DNA from: Anaerocolumna chitinilytica
Lineage (GTDB): Bacteria > Bacillota > Clostridia > Lachnospirales > Lachnospiraceae
Reading direction: 5' to 3'
Assembly: GCF_014218355.1 (NCBI RefSeq)
Contig: NZ_AP023368.1
Span: 5,023,501 to 5,087,500, forward strand
DNA length: 64,000 nucleotides
Shown: positions 1 to 7,302 of the stretch, piece by piece
How the letters are laid out: every line of letters begins with the position of its first letter
Numbering within the stretch: position 1 is the first letter of the stretch
Translations under genes and position numbers: made by a program
The notes under the pieces: model-generated
Told to the model about the DNA's origin: nothing
The model's database searches: none
What the model saw: the letters and a program-made list of their open reading frames with translations, nothing else

Positions 1-672
1 ATCCTTGAAAATGCTTTTATCATCCAAATTAAAATAATCATATCTCACTTCTTTTTTACCTAATGAATTATCAAACGTAGCATCTAAATGATACCAAACT
101 CCATTGATTCGTATCACATTCCATGCATGACGATATTTGATGTTCTTTTCCGGATTATTCTCAGAAATAACGACAATACAAGGAATAGACAGTCGATCGC
201 AAAGAATCTTTACTGCTTTTGCAATTCCTTCACAGACACCGACTCCCTGCCCCAAGGGCCCTAGTATTTCATGGGAATACTGTTTCTTCAGCTTATCATA
301 AGTCACATTTTCACAGATAAAATCATGAATATATTGCTCCTTTTCCAGGTCACTTTTATCCTTAACAACCCGGGTAAGCTTCTCCACCCTGGCACTCATC
401 GCCTTCTGATGCTCTATGATTTTATTCTTTTCAAACAAATATTCAGGCTTAATCCTTACAAGTGTGGAATCCTCGTAAAAAGAATAACGAAATGTCGGAG
501 CATAAAATATCTCAGGACAGTCCAGTCTTAGCTTGTAAAAGATATCGCTTAGTTCTCTTCCATCAATTCTTTGAACATCAAAACTTAGTGAAAGGGATTC
601 CAGGCCGCTTTTGATGACCTGATAAATTCTTTGCTGTTGTTTGTTCATCTGGCTATAATAATATAGTTCCAT
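1..672 (-). CDS. Transglutaminase-like protein, 3' end outside window
   Basis: An open frame of 224 codons starts at ATG 672 and runs off the left edge of the window, so the C-terminus is missing. It carries a transglutaminase/papain-like triad: Cys in GVCEGIA, His in YRHAWN and Asp in HLDATFD, in the usual order and spacing. No signal peptide is visible, so the protein is probably cytoplasmic. The N-terminal ~100 residues have no recognised domain. The region upstream is a purine-rich tract on the coding strand. The substrate is unknown; such domains can be proteases, peptidoglycan-active enzymes or catalytically inert. The start has only a weak ribosome binding site and an in-frame ATG lies eight codons in. 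Confidence 0.8.
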   Translation of the reverse strand, partial: MELYYYSQMNKQQQRIYQVIKSGLESLSLSFDVQRIDGRELSDIFYKLRLDCPEIFYAPTFRYSFYEDSTLVRIKPEYLFEKNKIIEHQKAMSARVEKLTRVVKDKSDLEKEQYIHDFICENVTYDKLKKQYSHEILGPLGQGVGVCEGIAKAVKILCDRLSIPCIVVISENNPEKNIKYRHAWNVIRINGVWYHLDATFDNSLGKKEVRYDYFNLDDKSIFKD

Positions 673-699
673 TTATCACATCTGCACTTTCTTTTTTCA

Positions 700-835
700 T
701 AAATATTGCTAGTTGTTTATTAATCTCTCTGTTATTTCTCTGCTATTTTCTCTGTTGTTCTGTCTTGTATTCTCTTTTGGTTCTCCCTGTTATTCTCTCT
801 TTGTTCTCTCTGCATTTCTTTCTATATTTTTTATT
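700..835. repeat. Pyrimidine-rich low-complexity tract
   Basis: The plus strand is made of imperfect copies of a TTCTCTCTGTT/TATTCTCT-like unit. On the minus strand this is a GAGA-rich purine leader just upstream of the transglutaminase-like gene. No protein with a sensible reading frame is seen. It may be an untranslated leader or simple sequence expansion. Confidence 0.5.
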
Positions 836-845
836 GGCCCAAATA

Positions 846-876
846 AAACCTCGAATACACTTGGGCTTCGAGGTTT
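846..876 (-). terminator. Terminator after the frameshifted P-loop gene
   Basis: A perfect 10-bp inverted repeat (846-855 with 867-876) encloses an 11-base loop. On the minus strand it is followed by TATTT. It lies 70 bp downstream of the ancestral stop of the P-loop pseudogene. Confidence 0.6.
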
Positions 877-948
877 GAGATATAGCATTGTTATCCCTTA
901 TTTTTGGTTTTCCTATATTTAAAATTCTGTTTCTTTTTTACAATTGAT

Positions 949-1615
949 TCAGTTAAGCTTAAAATGAGTCACCAGATTTCCTAAAGTTTCGGCCTTGGTA
1001 TCTTTGTCAGCATCTGTTCTTACCAGTGTATAAAATCCACTCTTGGCATATTCATCATAATGCTCTTTGCTATTTACCTTGGCTATACACTGCTTTAAAA
1101 TTCTCCATTGTACTTTCCGGATCTTCCGATTGCATTATCTGTTCCTTTAAAAAAGCTTTATCCGGATCATCACGGTCAAAAAACTTCTCAACCGACATAG
1201 CTTGTGGGGACAGCATTACTGCTACTTGGTGATAATCAGCAATCTCATGTAATATAGTAAGAGGTATATTGGTGTCCACAATTACTTTTTGGTTTTGAGA
1301 TAAACGAATTAATTCCGCTACTTCAAATTCAGCGGCTTCCTGGGAGCATCCAAGTATCCACTTTTCATATTCTTCCGGTGTTCTATTCACAAATTCCTGC
1401 CAGTCTTTCATTGTCTGAAAATAGCACAGATTGGGTTGACGTTCTGGCACTATAACCTGATTCGCAACCCTGGAGTGATAATTTTCTCCGCATGGAACCA
1501 ATCCATATCTATCCGCCAGCATTGCTACCATTGTTGATTTCCCTGAATATGCAGTCCCTGTAATAAACATCGCATTCTTTAAATAGTGCTTCACAATATT
1601 GCTATTTATATTCAT
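949..1615 (-). pseudogene. P-loop ATPase/kinase-like gene, frameshifted copy
   Basis: This is a paralogue of the intact gene at 4561-5232, with most residues identical over the first 170. It has the P-loop GTAYSGKST near residue 20 and the same conserved blocks (CGENYHSR, VDTNIPL, FDRDDPDK). One extra base at about 1091 shifts the frame after ...MENFKA, giving a premature TAG at 1070. In the other frame the homology continues (SKEHYDEYAKSGF) to the ancestral stop at 949, so the full length would be 222 codons. Either it is a young pseudogene or it makes a 181-residue truncated protein that keeps the P-loop. The function of the family is not known to me. It retains its promoter, leader peptide and ribosome binding site. 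Confidence 0.85.
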
Positions 1616-1742
1616 ACCAGTATCTCCCTTATTCTACAACAAATAAACTTATACCGTTAGTCAGCATAAGCGCAATTAATAATTAAGAATATTAAATTTA
1701 TTAACGTAATTTATTGTTGTTAAATAAGAAGTGACACCACAT
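1616..1742 (-). promoter_or_regulatory. Putative translation attenuator, copy 1
   Basis: Leader codons 5-10 (CUUCUUAUUUAACAACAA) are complementary, with 16 of 17 pairs including three G-U, to UUGUUGUAGAAUAAGGG just ahead of the P-loop gene; that segment includes the GGG of its Shine-Dalgarno. Between the two arms lies a separate hairpin (1648-1670, nine pairs, loop ACUAA). The layout is that of erm/cat-type translation attenuators: a ribosome stalled in the leader would free the ribosome binding site. The pairing is read from the sequence; the mechanism is inference. Confidence 0.6.
1701..1742 (-). CDS. 13-residue leader peptide MWCHFLFNNNKLR, copy 1
   Basis: A short frame has an excellent ribosome binding site (GGAGGAGCAAATT before ATG) and stops at TAA 1701, 85 bp before the P-loop gene. 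The copy at 5315-5356 is identical for ten residues (MWCHFLFNNN) and diverges after them. Across leader codons 1-10 the DNA is identical between copies, while flanking non-coding DNA differs at many positions. That argues for selection on the peptide and/or RNA. Confidence 0.65.
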   Translation of the reverse strand: MWCHFLFNNNKLR

Positions 1743-1762
1743 AATTTGCTCCTCCAGGTTTT

Positions 1763-1790
1763 ATTATATCATACCACCGGTAATTATCAA
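1763..1790 (-). promoter_or_regulatory. Promoter of leader/P-loop transcript, copy 1
   Basis: The minus strand has TTGATA (1790-1785), a 16-bp spacer and a perfect TATAAT (1768-1763), about 20 bp ahead of the leader ATG. The spacer contains ACCGGT, a possible operator half. Confidence 0.7.
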
Positions 1791-2032
1791 TGTTTAAGAT
1801 AAAACGGCATTTGCCGGTAGATTACCTCGTTATGGGTTTGAAGAGGAACTCTGAACCACAGGTGTAAGCATTTTAGAAATCCATTCTCTGCAAAGAGGAC
1901 TACCAACATCAGAGGCAATAATAAATTTTTTTATTTTTTGCAACATTATCCATTTCTCATTTGTATACAGGTTAGAACCGAAAATATATGGTTACTAAAA
2001 ATCAAGCCAAAAATGAGAAAGGAAGAACAATC

Positions 2033-2959
2033 ATGAAAAAAATTATAGTTTTTATTCTTTGCGCAGTTATAACATTATCCTTTACCGCTTGCTCCAACAA
2101 TTCTCCCTCAAAAGATAGTACCCAAAAACAAACCACCGGGGATAACGCACAAATTCCAAATCCCTTTGTTGATTGTAAAACCATAGCGGACGCCAATAAA
2201 ATAGCCGGGTTTACTGTAGTTACCCCTAAAACCCTACCGACTGGTTATTCACAGGATACAATACGTGCTATTAAAGATGACCTTGTAGAAATCATTTATG
2301 TGAAGGGCGAAAACAAAATCAGTTTCCGTCAAGGCAAAGACAGTAAAGATATCAGCGGCGACTACAACGAATATAAAGAAAGTAATACCCTGACCATCGG
2401 AAGTCTGCAAGTAACGATTAAGGGAGACAACGGAAAAGTTAACCTTGCTGTATGGACTGATGGAGATTATGCCTATGCAATTTCGTCAGAAGGTCTTGAC
2501 AATAATACAATTAGCGATATGATAACCAGTATGAAGTCTGACGCTGATGACAATGTTCAAATACCCAATCCTTTTATTGATTGCGCTACAATGGCGGATG
2601 CAAAAAAAACAGCCGGTTTTACCCTTACTGTTCCCTCAAAAATGCCGAAAGGTTATGTACAGGAGCTCATTCAGGCCACTGAAAATGATATGGTGCAGGT
2701 TTTCTATAAAAATGGTGAAAAGGAAATTCTCATCCGCAAGACGAAAGGCACCGAGGACATCAGCGGTGACTATAATGAATATAAAGAAAATAACACAATC
2801 ACTGTTGGCAGCCTCAAGGTATCTACCAAAGGAAATGATGGTAAAATCAACACAGCCACATGGGTTGACGGGGAGTATACCTATTCTATTACTGCCAATC
2901 TTGGAGAAACAGGTTTGGATGCGACCACTATCAACGAAATGGTAAGCGATATCCACTAA
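2033..2959 (+). CDS. Lipoprotein with two DUF4367-like repeats
   Basis: Secreted lipoprotein of 308 residues. ATG 2033 is preferred to an upstream ATG at 1988 because it follows GAAAGGAAG and starts a signal peptide (MKKIIVFILCAVITLSFTAC) ending in a lipobox-like Cys at residue 20. The mature part is a tandem duplication of about 130 residues. Each copy begins QIPNPF[VI]DC, holds AGFT and DISGDYNEYKE near its middle, and ends in a W-x-DG(D/E)Y-x-Y segment. The same domain ends the anti-sigma-like protein at 3643-4272. By position it probably belongs to the same sigma-factor regulon, perhaps as a secreted decoy or sensor; that is inference. Confidence 0.8.
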   Translation: MKKIIVFILCAVITLSFTACSNNSPSKDSTQKQTTGDNAQIPNPFVDCKTIADANKIAGFTVVTPKTLPTGYSQDTIRAIKDDLVEIIYVKGENKISFRQGKDSKDISGDYNEYKESNTLTIGSLQVTIKGDNGKVNLAVWTDGDYAYAISSEGLDNNTISDMITSMKSDADDNVQIPNPFIDCATMADAKKTAGFTLTVPSKMPKGYVQELIQATENDMVQVFYKNGEKEILIRKTKGTEDISGDYNEYKENNTITVGSLKVSTKGNDGKINTATWVDGEYTYSITANLGETGLDATTINEMVSDIH

Positions 2960-2972
2960 AATAAAAGCAGCC

Positions 2973-3021
2973 GATTGAAGTATGGCGATACTGTGAGTTG
3001 CAGTTTCGCCATACTTCAATC
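2973..3021 (+). promoter_or_regulatory. Long hairpin ahead of the sigma-factor gene
   Basis: A perfect 16-bp inverted repeat (2973-2988 with 3006-3021) extends by four more pairs past one T-T mismatch, with a 7-base loop. It lies 13 bp after the lipoprotein stop and directly abuts the strong Shine-Dalgarno AAGGAGGTGACC of the sigma gene. No T-run follows, so it is not a typical terminator. It could stabilise the upstream mRNA or control sigma translation. Confidence 0.6.
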
Positions 3022-3035
3022 CAAGGAGGTGACCT

Positions 3036-3659
3036 ATGGTAGAAACATACAAGCTACCAAATGGATTATGGAGCTTTATAAACTTCTTAAAGGAGTGTAT
3101 CTTTTCCCTGTTCTGCTTGCTACATTCTGCAGGAAACAGCACGAAGGTAATACCCATACAGGGCACTTTGTCTTCTGCTCAGATCAATGAGCAAGCTGGC
3201 CGATTGATGACAACCTATGGAAATAATGTTCTACGCCTTGCTTACTCCTACCTTCACAATATGAGCGATGCAGAAGAGGTATTACAGGATGCATTAATAC
3301 AATTTATTAAAACACAGCCACAATTTGAAACAACTGAACATGAAAAAGCATGGTTACTGCGGGTTGCGATTAATCTCAGCAAAAATAAGATAACCTATAA
3401 TAACATCCGAAAAACCGATGAACTAAGCGAAACCTTGGCAGCAAACGAAACCGAGGATTTATCTTTTGTGTGGGATGCCGTGAAACAACTACCAGAAAAA
3501 TACAGCGAAGTCATTCATCTTTTTTATCATGAGGGTTACTCTACCGCCAAAATAGCTTCCCTATTATCAAAGAAAGAAGCAACTGTTCGTTCATTACTGC
3601 AAAGAGCCAGAATCAAACTGAAAGATGTGCTGAAGGAGGTGTATGATTTTGAAGAATAG
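3036..3659 (+). CDS. ECF-type RNA polymerase sigma factor
   Basis: Sigma-70 family protein of the extracytoplasmic-function group. Region 2 is seen in NNVLRLAYSYLHNMSDAEEVLQDALIQF, region 4 in LPEKYSEVIHLFYHEGYSTAKIASLLSKKEATVRSLLQRARIKLK. ATG 3036 has a near-perfect ribosome binding site but gives an unusual N-terminal extension of about 50 hydrophobic-rich residues before region 2; an internal start near MTTYGNN (3207) lacks a clear ribosome binding site. It overlaps the next gene by 17 bp, so sigma and anti-sigma are translationally coupled. It probably transcribes its own operon and perhaps the lipoprotein gene. No promoter motif could be assigned. Confidence 0.85.
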   Translation: MVETYKLPNGLWSFINFLKECIFSLFCLLHSAGNSTKVIPIQGTLSSAQINEQAGRLMTTYGNNVLRLAYSYLHNMSDAEEVLQDALIQFIKTQPQFETTEHEKAWLLRVAINLSKNKITYNNIRKTDELSETLAANETEDLSFVWDAVKQLPEKYSEVIHLFYHEGYSTAKIASLLSKKEATVRSLLQRARIKLKDVLKEVYDFEE

Positions 3660-4272
3660 GTATGATAAAATTATGGAGAACATTGAAGTTACCCCAGAAA
3701 TGCGCGATAGAATTCTTAATAATATTAATACGCTTGATTTGGAGAAAACTCCGAATAAAGTTATTCCCTTTCACAATTACAAGAAATACCTTTCCATCGC
3801 AGCTTGTTTTGTAATTTTACTTGCAAGTTCTTTCTTCCTTCACAACCTAATAAGCTCAAGAAATGGGGCCCCACCGCAGCAGGTAGTACCGGTTATCGTT
3901 GAATATAGTTCAGCAAAGGAACTGTCGAAAGCCATTGGATTTACTGTAAAAGAAATACAGAGTGTCCCATTTACGGTGGAAACGATAAAATATACTGCAT
4001 ACTGGAAAAAACTTGGGCAAATACAATACGCAGGTCAGGATAATACAGCTGTGTTAAGAATGGAACCCACCGATGAGGATGTAAGTGGAGATTATACAGA
4101 GTATACCAGTATAAAAAGTATTAAAATAAAGGATGACAATGTAACATTCAAAGGAAACGATGGAAAATATATGCTTGCCGTCTGGAAAACCGCAGGGTAT
4201 TCTTACTCTATTCAGTTTACCAATGCGATTTCCGAAAAGGAAATGCTGACCACTGTACAGAGTGTGAAATAA
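3643..4272 (+). CDS. Membrane anti-sigma-like protein with DUF4367-type domain
   Basis: Short cytoplasmic N-terminus (about 45 residues), one membrane segment at about residues 46-66 (YLSIAACFVILLASSFFLH), then an extracytoplasmic domain. That outer domain (AKELSKAIGFTVKEI ... DVSGDYTEYTS ... GNDGKYMLAVWKTAGYSYSI) is the module found twice in the lipoprotein at 2033-2959. A one-pass protein overlapping an ECF sigma gene is the usual anti-sigma arrangement. The cytoplasmic part is too short to show a classical zinc anti-sigma motif, so the role is inferred from context. Ribosome binding site GAAGGAGG is 4 bp from ATG. Confidence 0.75.
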   Translation: MILKNRYDKIMENIEVTPEMRDRILNNINTLDLEKTPNKVIPFHNYKKYLSIAACFVILLASSFFLHNLISSRNGAPPQQVVPVIVEYSSAKELSKAIGFTVKEIQSVPFTVETIKYTAYWKKLGQIQYAGQDNTAVLRMEPTDEDVSGDYTEYTSIKSIKIKDDNVTFKGNDGKYMLAVWKTAGYSYSIQFTNAISEKEMLTTVQSVK

Positions 4273-4399
4273 ATAGTTTCAAAGATAATAAGAACAGCTT
4301 AAGAAATCAGGACTGATACTAGTGAAGTGTATTACCCCCAAAAACCTATCATTATGACAATGATTCATTTTCAGTAAAAAACTAAACAGTACATCCAAA

Positions 4400-4429
4400 A
4401 AGCCTTGAAATACAATGATTTCAAGGCTT
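4400..4429. terminator. Bidirectional terminator
   Basis: A perfect 12-bp stem (4400-4411 with 4418-4429) with a 6-base loop. T-rich sequence follows on both strands. It lies between the convergent anti-sigma and P-loop genes. Confidence 0.8.
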
Positions 4430-4560
4430 TTGTTATTAGTCTTATTATCTCCTTTGATAGCTTTTACCCTTGCTTTTTAAAGGCTTTCTAACGTTTTTGT
4501 AACCTACTTTGTACTTTACGTTAATTACCTGTAGCTTCTCATAGTTGTCTAAATTAATTT

Positions 4561-5232
4561 TTACATACGATTAAGATTAAAATGATTAGCCAGAATTTCT
4601 AAAGTTTCAGCCTTGGTATCTATATTAGCGTCAGTTCTTACAATCGTAAAAAATCCACTCTTGGCATATTCATCATAATGCTCCTTACTATTCACTATTG
4701 CTATGCACGCTTTATAATTCTCCATTGTTTTCTCCGGATCTTTCGCTTTCATTATCTGTTCCTTTATAAAAACCTTATCAGGATCATCACGGTCAAAAAA
4801 CTTCTCAACCGACATAGCCTGTGGTGACAGCATTACTGCCACTTGATTATAATCTGCAATCTCATGCAATATATCAAGAGGTATATTGGTATCCACAATA
4901 ACCTTTTGGTTTTGAGATATACGAATTAGTTCTGCCACTTCAAACTCAGCAGCTTCCTGCGCACCTCCAAGTATCCATTTTTCATATTCTTCTGGCGTCC
5001 GATTCACAAATTCCTGCCAATCTTTCATTGTCTTAAAGTAACACAAATTAGGTTGACGTTCTGGTATTATAACTTCATCCGCAATTCTGGAGTGATAATT
5101 TTCACCACATTGAACCAGTCCATATGTATCTGCTAACATTGCTACCATTGTTGACTTACCTGCATATGCCGTACCTGTAATAAACATCACATTTTTCAAA
5201 TAATGCTTTATAATATTATTATCTATTTTCAT
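4561..5232 (-). CDS. P-loop ATPase/kinase-like protein, intact copy
   Basis: A 223-residue soluble protein with a Walker A loop GTAYAGKST near residue 20 and, further on, VIVDTNIPLD as a plausible Walker B-type strand. Size and layout fit small nucleoside/shikimate-kinase-like P-loop folds (the AAA_33/zeta-like group), but I do not recognise a specific substrate. A paralogue at 949-1615 is frameshifted. It is transcribed from its own promoter and sits 82 bp behind a 13-codon leader with attenuator-like pairing. Genes so controlled often answer to ribosome-targeting drugs, so an antibiotic-modifying or tolerance role is possible; this is inference from the leader alone. The ribosome binding site is AGGAG, 8 bp from ATG. 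Confidence 0.8.
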   Translation of the reverse strand: MKIDNNIIKHYLKNVMFITGTAYAGKSTMVAMLADTYGLVQCGENYHSRIADEVIIPERQPNLCYFKTMKDWQEFVNRTPEEYEKWILGGAQEAAEFEVAELIRISQNQKVIVDTNIPLDILHEIADYNQVAVMLSPQAMSVEKFFDRDDPDKVFIKEQIMKAKDPEKTMENYKACIAIVNSKEHYDEYAKSGFFTIVRTDANIDTKAETLEILANHFNLNRM

Positions 5233-5356
5233 TGTATTATCTCCTATATTCTACAACAAATAAACCTATGCTGTTTGCATAAGCACATTTAACATATTAA
5301 TAACTTTAATAGAATTAATGAAATCTATTGTTGTTAAATAAGAAGTGACACCACAT
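5233..5356 (-). promoter_or_regulatory. Putative translation attenuator, copy 2
   Basis: It has the same design as copy 1. Leader segment UUAUUUAACAACAA pairs with UUGUUGUAGAAUA upstream of the P-loop start (7 pairs, one mismatch, 5 pairs). The pairing stops a few bases short of the AGGAG, so sequestration is weaker than in copy 1. The intervening hairpin is kept at 5265-5283 (seven pairs, loop AAACA) with a different loop and compensating base changes. Confidence 0.55.
5315..5356 (-). CDS. 13-residue leader peptide MWCHFLFNNNRFH, copy 2
   Basis: The ribosome binding site GGAGGAATAAATT precedes ATG 5356, and TAA ends at 5315. The first ten residues match copy 1 exactly; the last three differ. 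Trp2, Cys3 and His4 at the start would be the likely stall region if it acts as a drug or amino-acid sensor. Confidence 0.65.
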   Translation of the reverse strand: MWCHFLFNNNRFH

Positions 5357-5377
5357 AATTTATTCCTCCGAATTAGA

Positions 5378-5405
5378 ATATTATCATAATATCGATAATT
5401 ATCAA
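5378..5405 (-). promoter_or_regulatory. Promoter of leader/P-loop transcript, copy 2
   Basis: TTGATA at 5405-5400 and TAATAT at 5383-5378 on the minus strand have the same 16-bp spacing as copy 1. The -35 is followed by ATTATCGATATTAT, a near-palindrome that may be an operator. Confidence 0.55.
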
Positions 5406-5540
5406 TACTTAGCTTTCATTGGTAATCATCCTTGGTACCTATTCTCTAGCGATTAGATTATTATAATAATTATATATCAGATAAGTTACGAACCCCACCG
5501 TCATTGTATGAGGTTCTTTTTTTATGTCCTAAGCATGACG

Positions 5541-6518
5541 TTAAAAGGCTTTTTCTAAATTTAATTTATCATTTACAAAATATAAATTATAATATCCCTT
5601 TGATAATAGAGTATTCTTAATTATTTCAGCTTCATATCTATCTTTTAAAGAAATTACAATTGTATCATCTTTATCATATTTTTCTATAGCATTTACACCA
5701 TATTGCCTAATTGATTGTGAGTTATTGTGAGTATCCGTAACTGCAATACCTTTTATTTGAATATCATACTTATCAAATCTATACAATAAATCCAAACACC
5801 TTTTTCCTGCCCCATATATAACTAGTGCTTTATTTTCATCTTTTATTTTTTGCATAATTCTAAAACATTCAAACCTATGCTTATTATAATAATTATTTAA
5901 AATATTCCCCCATATTTCCATATTTCCACGCCAATCGGCTCTTTCTTGTGTAAAGCCGTTAAATGTATCATTAAAACTATATTCCTCAATAGATAAACAA
6001 TCACTTAGCACATATCGCTTCATATTATATGAATTTATGTCCATTTCTTCATTATTTCGTATGTTTATCAATTTAATTTCTAAATGTGGATATAATGATG
6101 AAAATTCCTTTAAAAAAAGCTGTAATTTTTCTATAGTATCTGTTCTATTGCAAATCAAAACCACTCGCTTTGCTTTCTCTAATTTATCATCCATATTTTT
6201 AAATCTTTTACTCATTTTTTCAAGGAACTTTTTTTGTGCTTTTTCAACTTCTATATTCCTTGGAAAATGATGAATAGAAACAATATTATTTATAGTATCA
6301 TTAATCCATCTATATTTACTATCCCCCCTATTATTATCTTCTTCAATATCAACAAAAAAATCAACAAATTGGGTTTTAAATAAATGAATAACGGTATCCA
6401 AAGAATACTCCATCTGCCAGTCTAAAGGATATGCTTCATTTCTTAAATCATTTGCCTGCAAATGATATGCAGGACGACATGCACCTCCGACTGATATATA
6501 TAAATCATAATAATACAT
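5541..6518 (-). CDS. DUF1796-type putative cysteine peptidase with C-terminal Rossmann-like domain
   Basis: 325 residues. The N-terminus (YISVGGACRPAYHL ... LRNEAYPLDW) matches the DUF1796 pattern of putative papain-like cysteine peptidases, with Cys in GGACRPA and the P-x-DW motif. After a coiled region (about 90-125) the C-terminal part has a dinucleotide-binding-like start, ALVIYGAGKRCLDLL, followed by IKGIAVTD and VISLKDRYEAEI, as in nucleotide-sugar or PglD-like domains. Such combinations are seen with surface polysaccharide genes, but there is no such cluster here. The gene stands alone between the P-loop gene and an integrase relic. Activity is unproven. Confidence 0.65.
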   Translation of the reverse strand: MYYYDLYISVGGACRPAYHLQANDLRNEAYPLDWQMEYSLDTVIHLFKTQFVDFFVDIEEDNNRGDSKYRWINDTINNIVSIHHFPRNIEVEKAQKKFLEKMSKRFKNMDDKLEKAKRVVLICNRTDTIEKLQLFLKEFSSLYPHLEIKLINIRNNEEMDINSYNMKRYVLSDCLSIEEYSFNDTFNGFTQERADWRGNMEIWGNILNNYYNKHRFECFRIMQKIKDENKALVIYGAGKRCLDLLYRFDKYDIQIKGIAVTDTHNNSQSIRQYGVNAIEKYDKDDTIVISLKDRYEAEIIKNTLLSKGYYNLYFVNDKLNLEKAF

Positions 6519-6729
6519 TTCAACCTCCTTAGCTATACTAGCGAAATGTTCTTAGGGATATTTTTCCTTGATTATAAGACATTTAACGGTAATTTAACAC
6601 TATTTTCTCTTCTAATATACCAGTCGAAAATCTAATTTGTCAAATACATACATTATTTTAGTAGTTGAGCAGGTTGTAAATCTTCAAATTCTGATACTAC
6701 CGTATGCAAATCACACCCATGTAATTTCT

Positions 6730-7146
6730 GTCTTATATATGAATGATAATTTTATGGCTTTACATAAAAAGCACAAGCACGAGCAACGCAAGTTACAGTT
6801 GGCTATGGGTTCAGACTTCAAGCATCCCGAAATTGTGTTTACTTCCTCTACAGGCAATTATAAAGACCGTAGTTGTCTTAATACCTCATTAAAGCGTTTC
6901 TTAAAGGTACAGACTTTGAATATCTGACTTTACACAAACTTAGACATACAAACGCTTACTTTATTTCTAAATAATGGAATTGACTTGAAGATTGTTTCAG
7001 AACATTAAGGTCATGCTGATATTCAGATTACAGCAGGTACTTATACTGCTGTCTTAGATAGTTCACGTATTAAAACTGCTGAACTTATGGAACAGATTTT
7101 ATCAGAACAAACACCAAATAAACATCAACTGATTAAAATCGGATAA
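6730..7146 (+). pseudogene. Tyrosine recombinase (integrase) C-terminal relic
   Basis: Three pieces of one integrase C-terminus can be read in successive frames: MALHKKHKHEQRKLQLAMG...NTSLKRFLK, then GTDFEYLTLHKLRHTNA, then NNGIDLKIVSEH-stop-GHADIQITAGTYTAVLDSS. The catalytic box R of HKLRHT, the H-(x)-GH pair and the Tyr of AGTYTAV are recognisable, but two frameshifts and one in-frame stop make it inactive, and the N-terminal half is missing. The gene ended 52 bp before the direct repeat at 7199. Confidence 0.85.
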
Positions 7147-7198
7147 AGAAAAACCCTCGGAAAGGTTGATTTCCAAGAGTTTGTAAGTTCTTGATAAT

Positions 7199-7209
7199 TA
7201 TCTCTTTGA
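7199..7209 (+). repeat. Left copy of the island direct repeat (possible att core)
   Basis: TATCTCTTTGA here matches 14413-14423, which covers the last codons of rpsI. Position next to an integrase relic and inside-facing arm repeats supports an attachment site. The match is only 11 bp. Confidence 0.4.
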
Positions 7210-7260
7210 TAGATGTTTGATAAGTGTAGAACCGCATAAATGGTGGATTCTTTGAATGGA

Positions 7261-7282
7261 GTGTTAGTTACGTGTTTGTTAC
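7261..7282 (+). repeat. Tandem 11-bp repeats near left island end
   Basis: GTGTTAGTTAC and GTGTTTGTTAC occur in tandem. The same tandem 11-mer (TTGTTAGTTAC twice) is found at 14301-14322 in the same orientation. These look like integrase arm-type binding sites just inside each end of the island. Confidence 0.5.
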
Positions 7283-7302
7283 CCATAACTATGTGCTTCA
7301 AT

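Noticed and set aside
700..835. Plus-strand 69-codon Leu/Phe/Ser-rich frame over the pyrimidine tract
   Set aside because: Composition comes from the low-complexity DNA; no ribosome binding site and no homologue recognised.
2975..3190. Plus-strand 71-codon frame overlapping the hairpin and sigma start
   Set aside because: It is out of frame with the sigma gene, which has the strong ribosome binding site, and shows no domain.
5488..5525. Hairpin GAACC/GGTTC followed by seven T on the plus strand
   Set aside because: Only a 5-bp stem and no plus-strand gene upstream; not strong enough to call a terminator.
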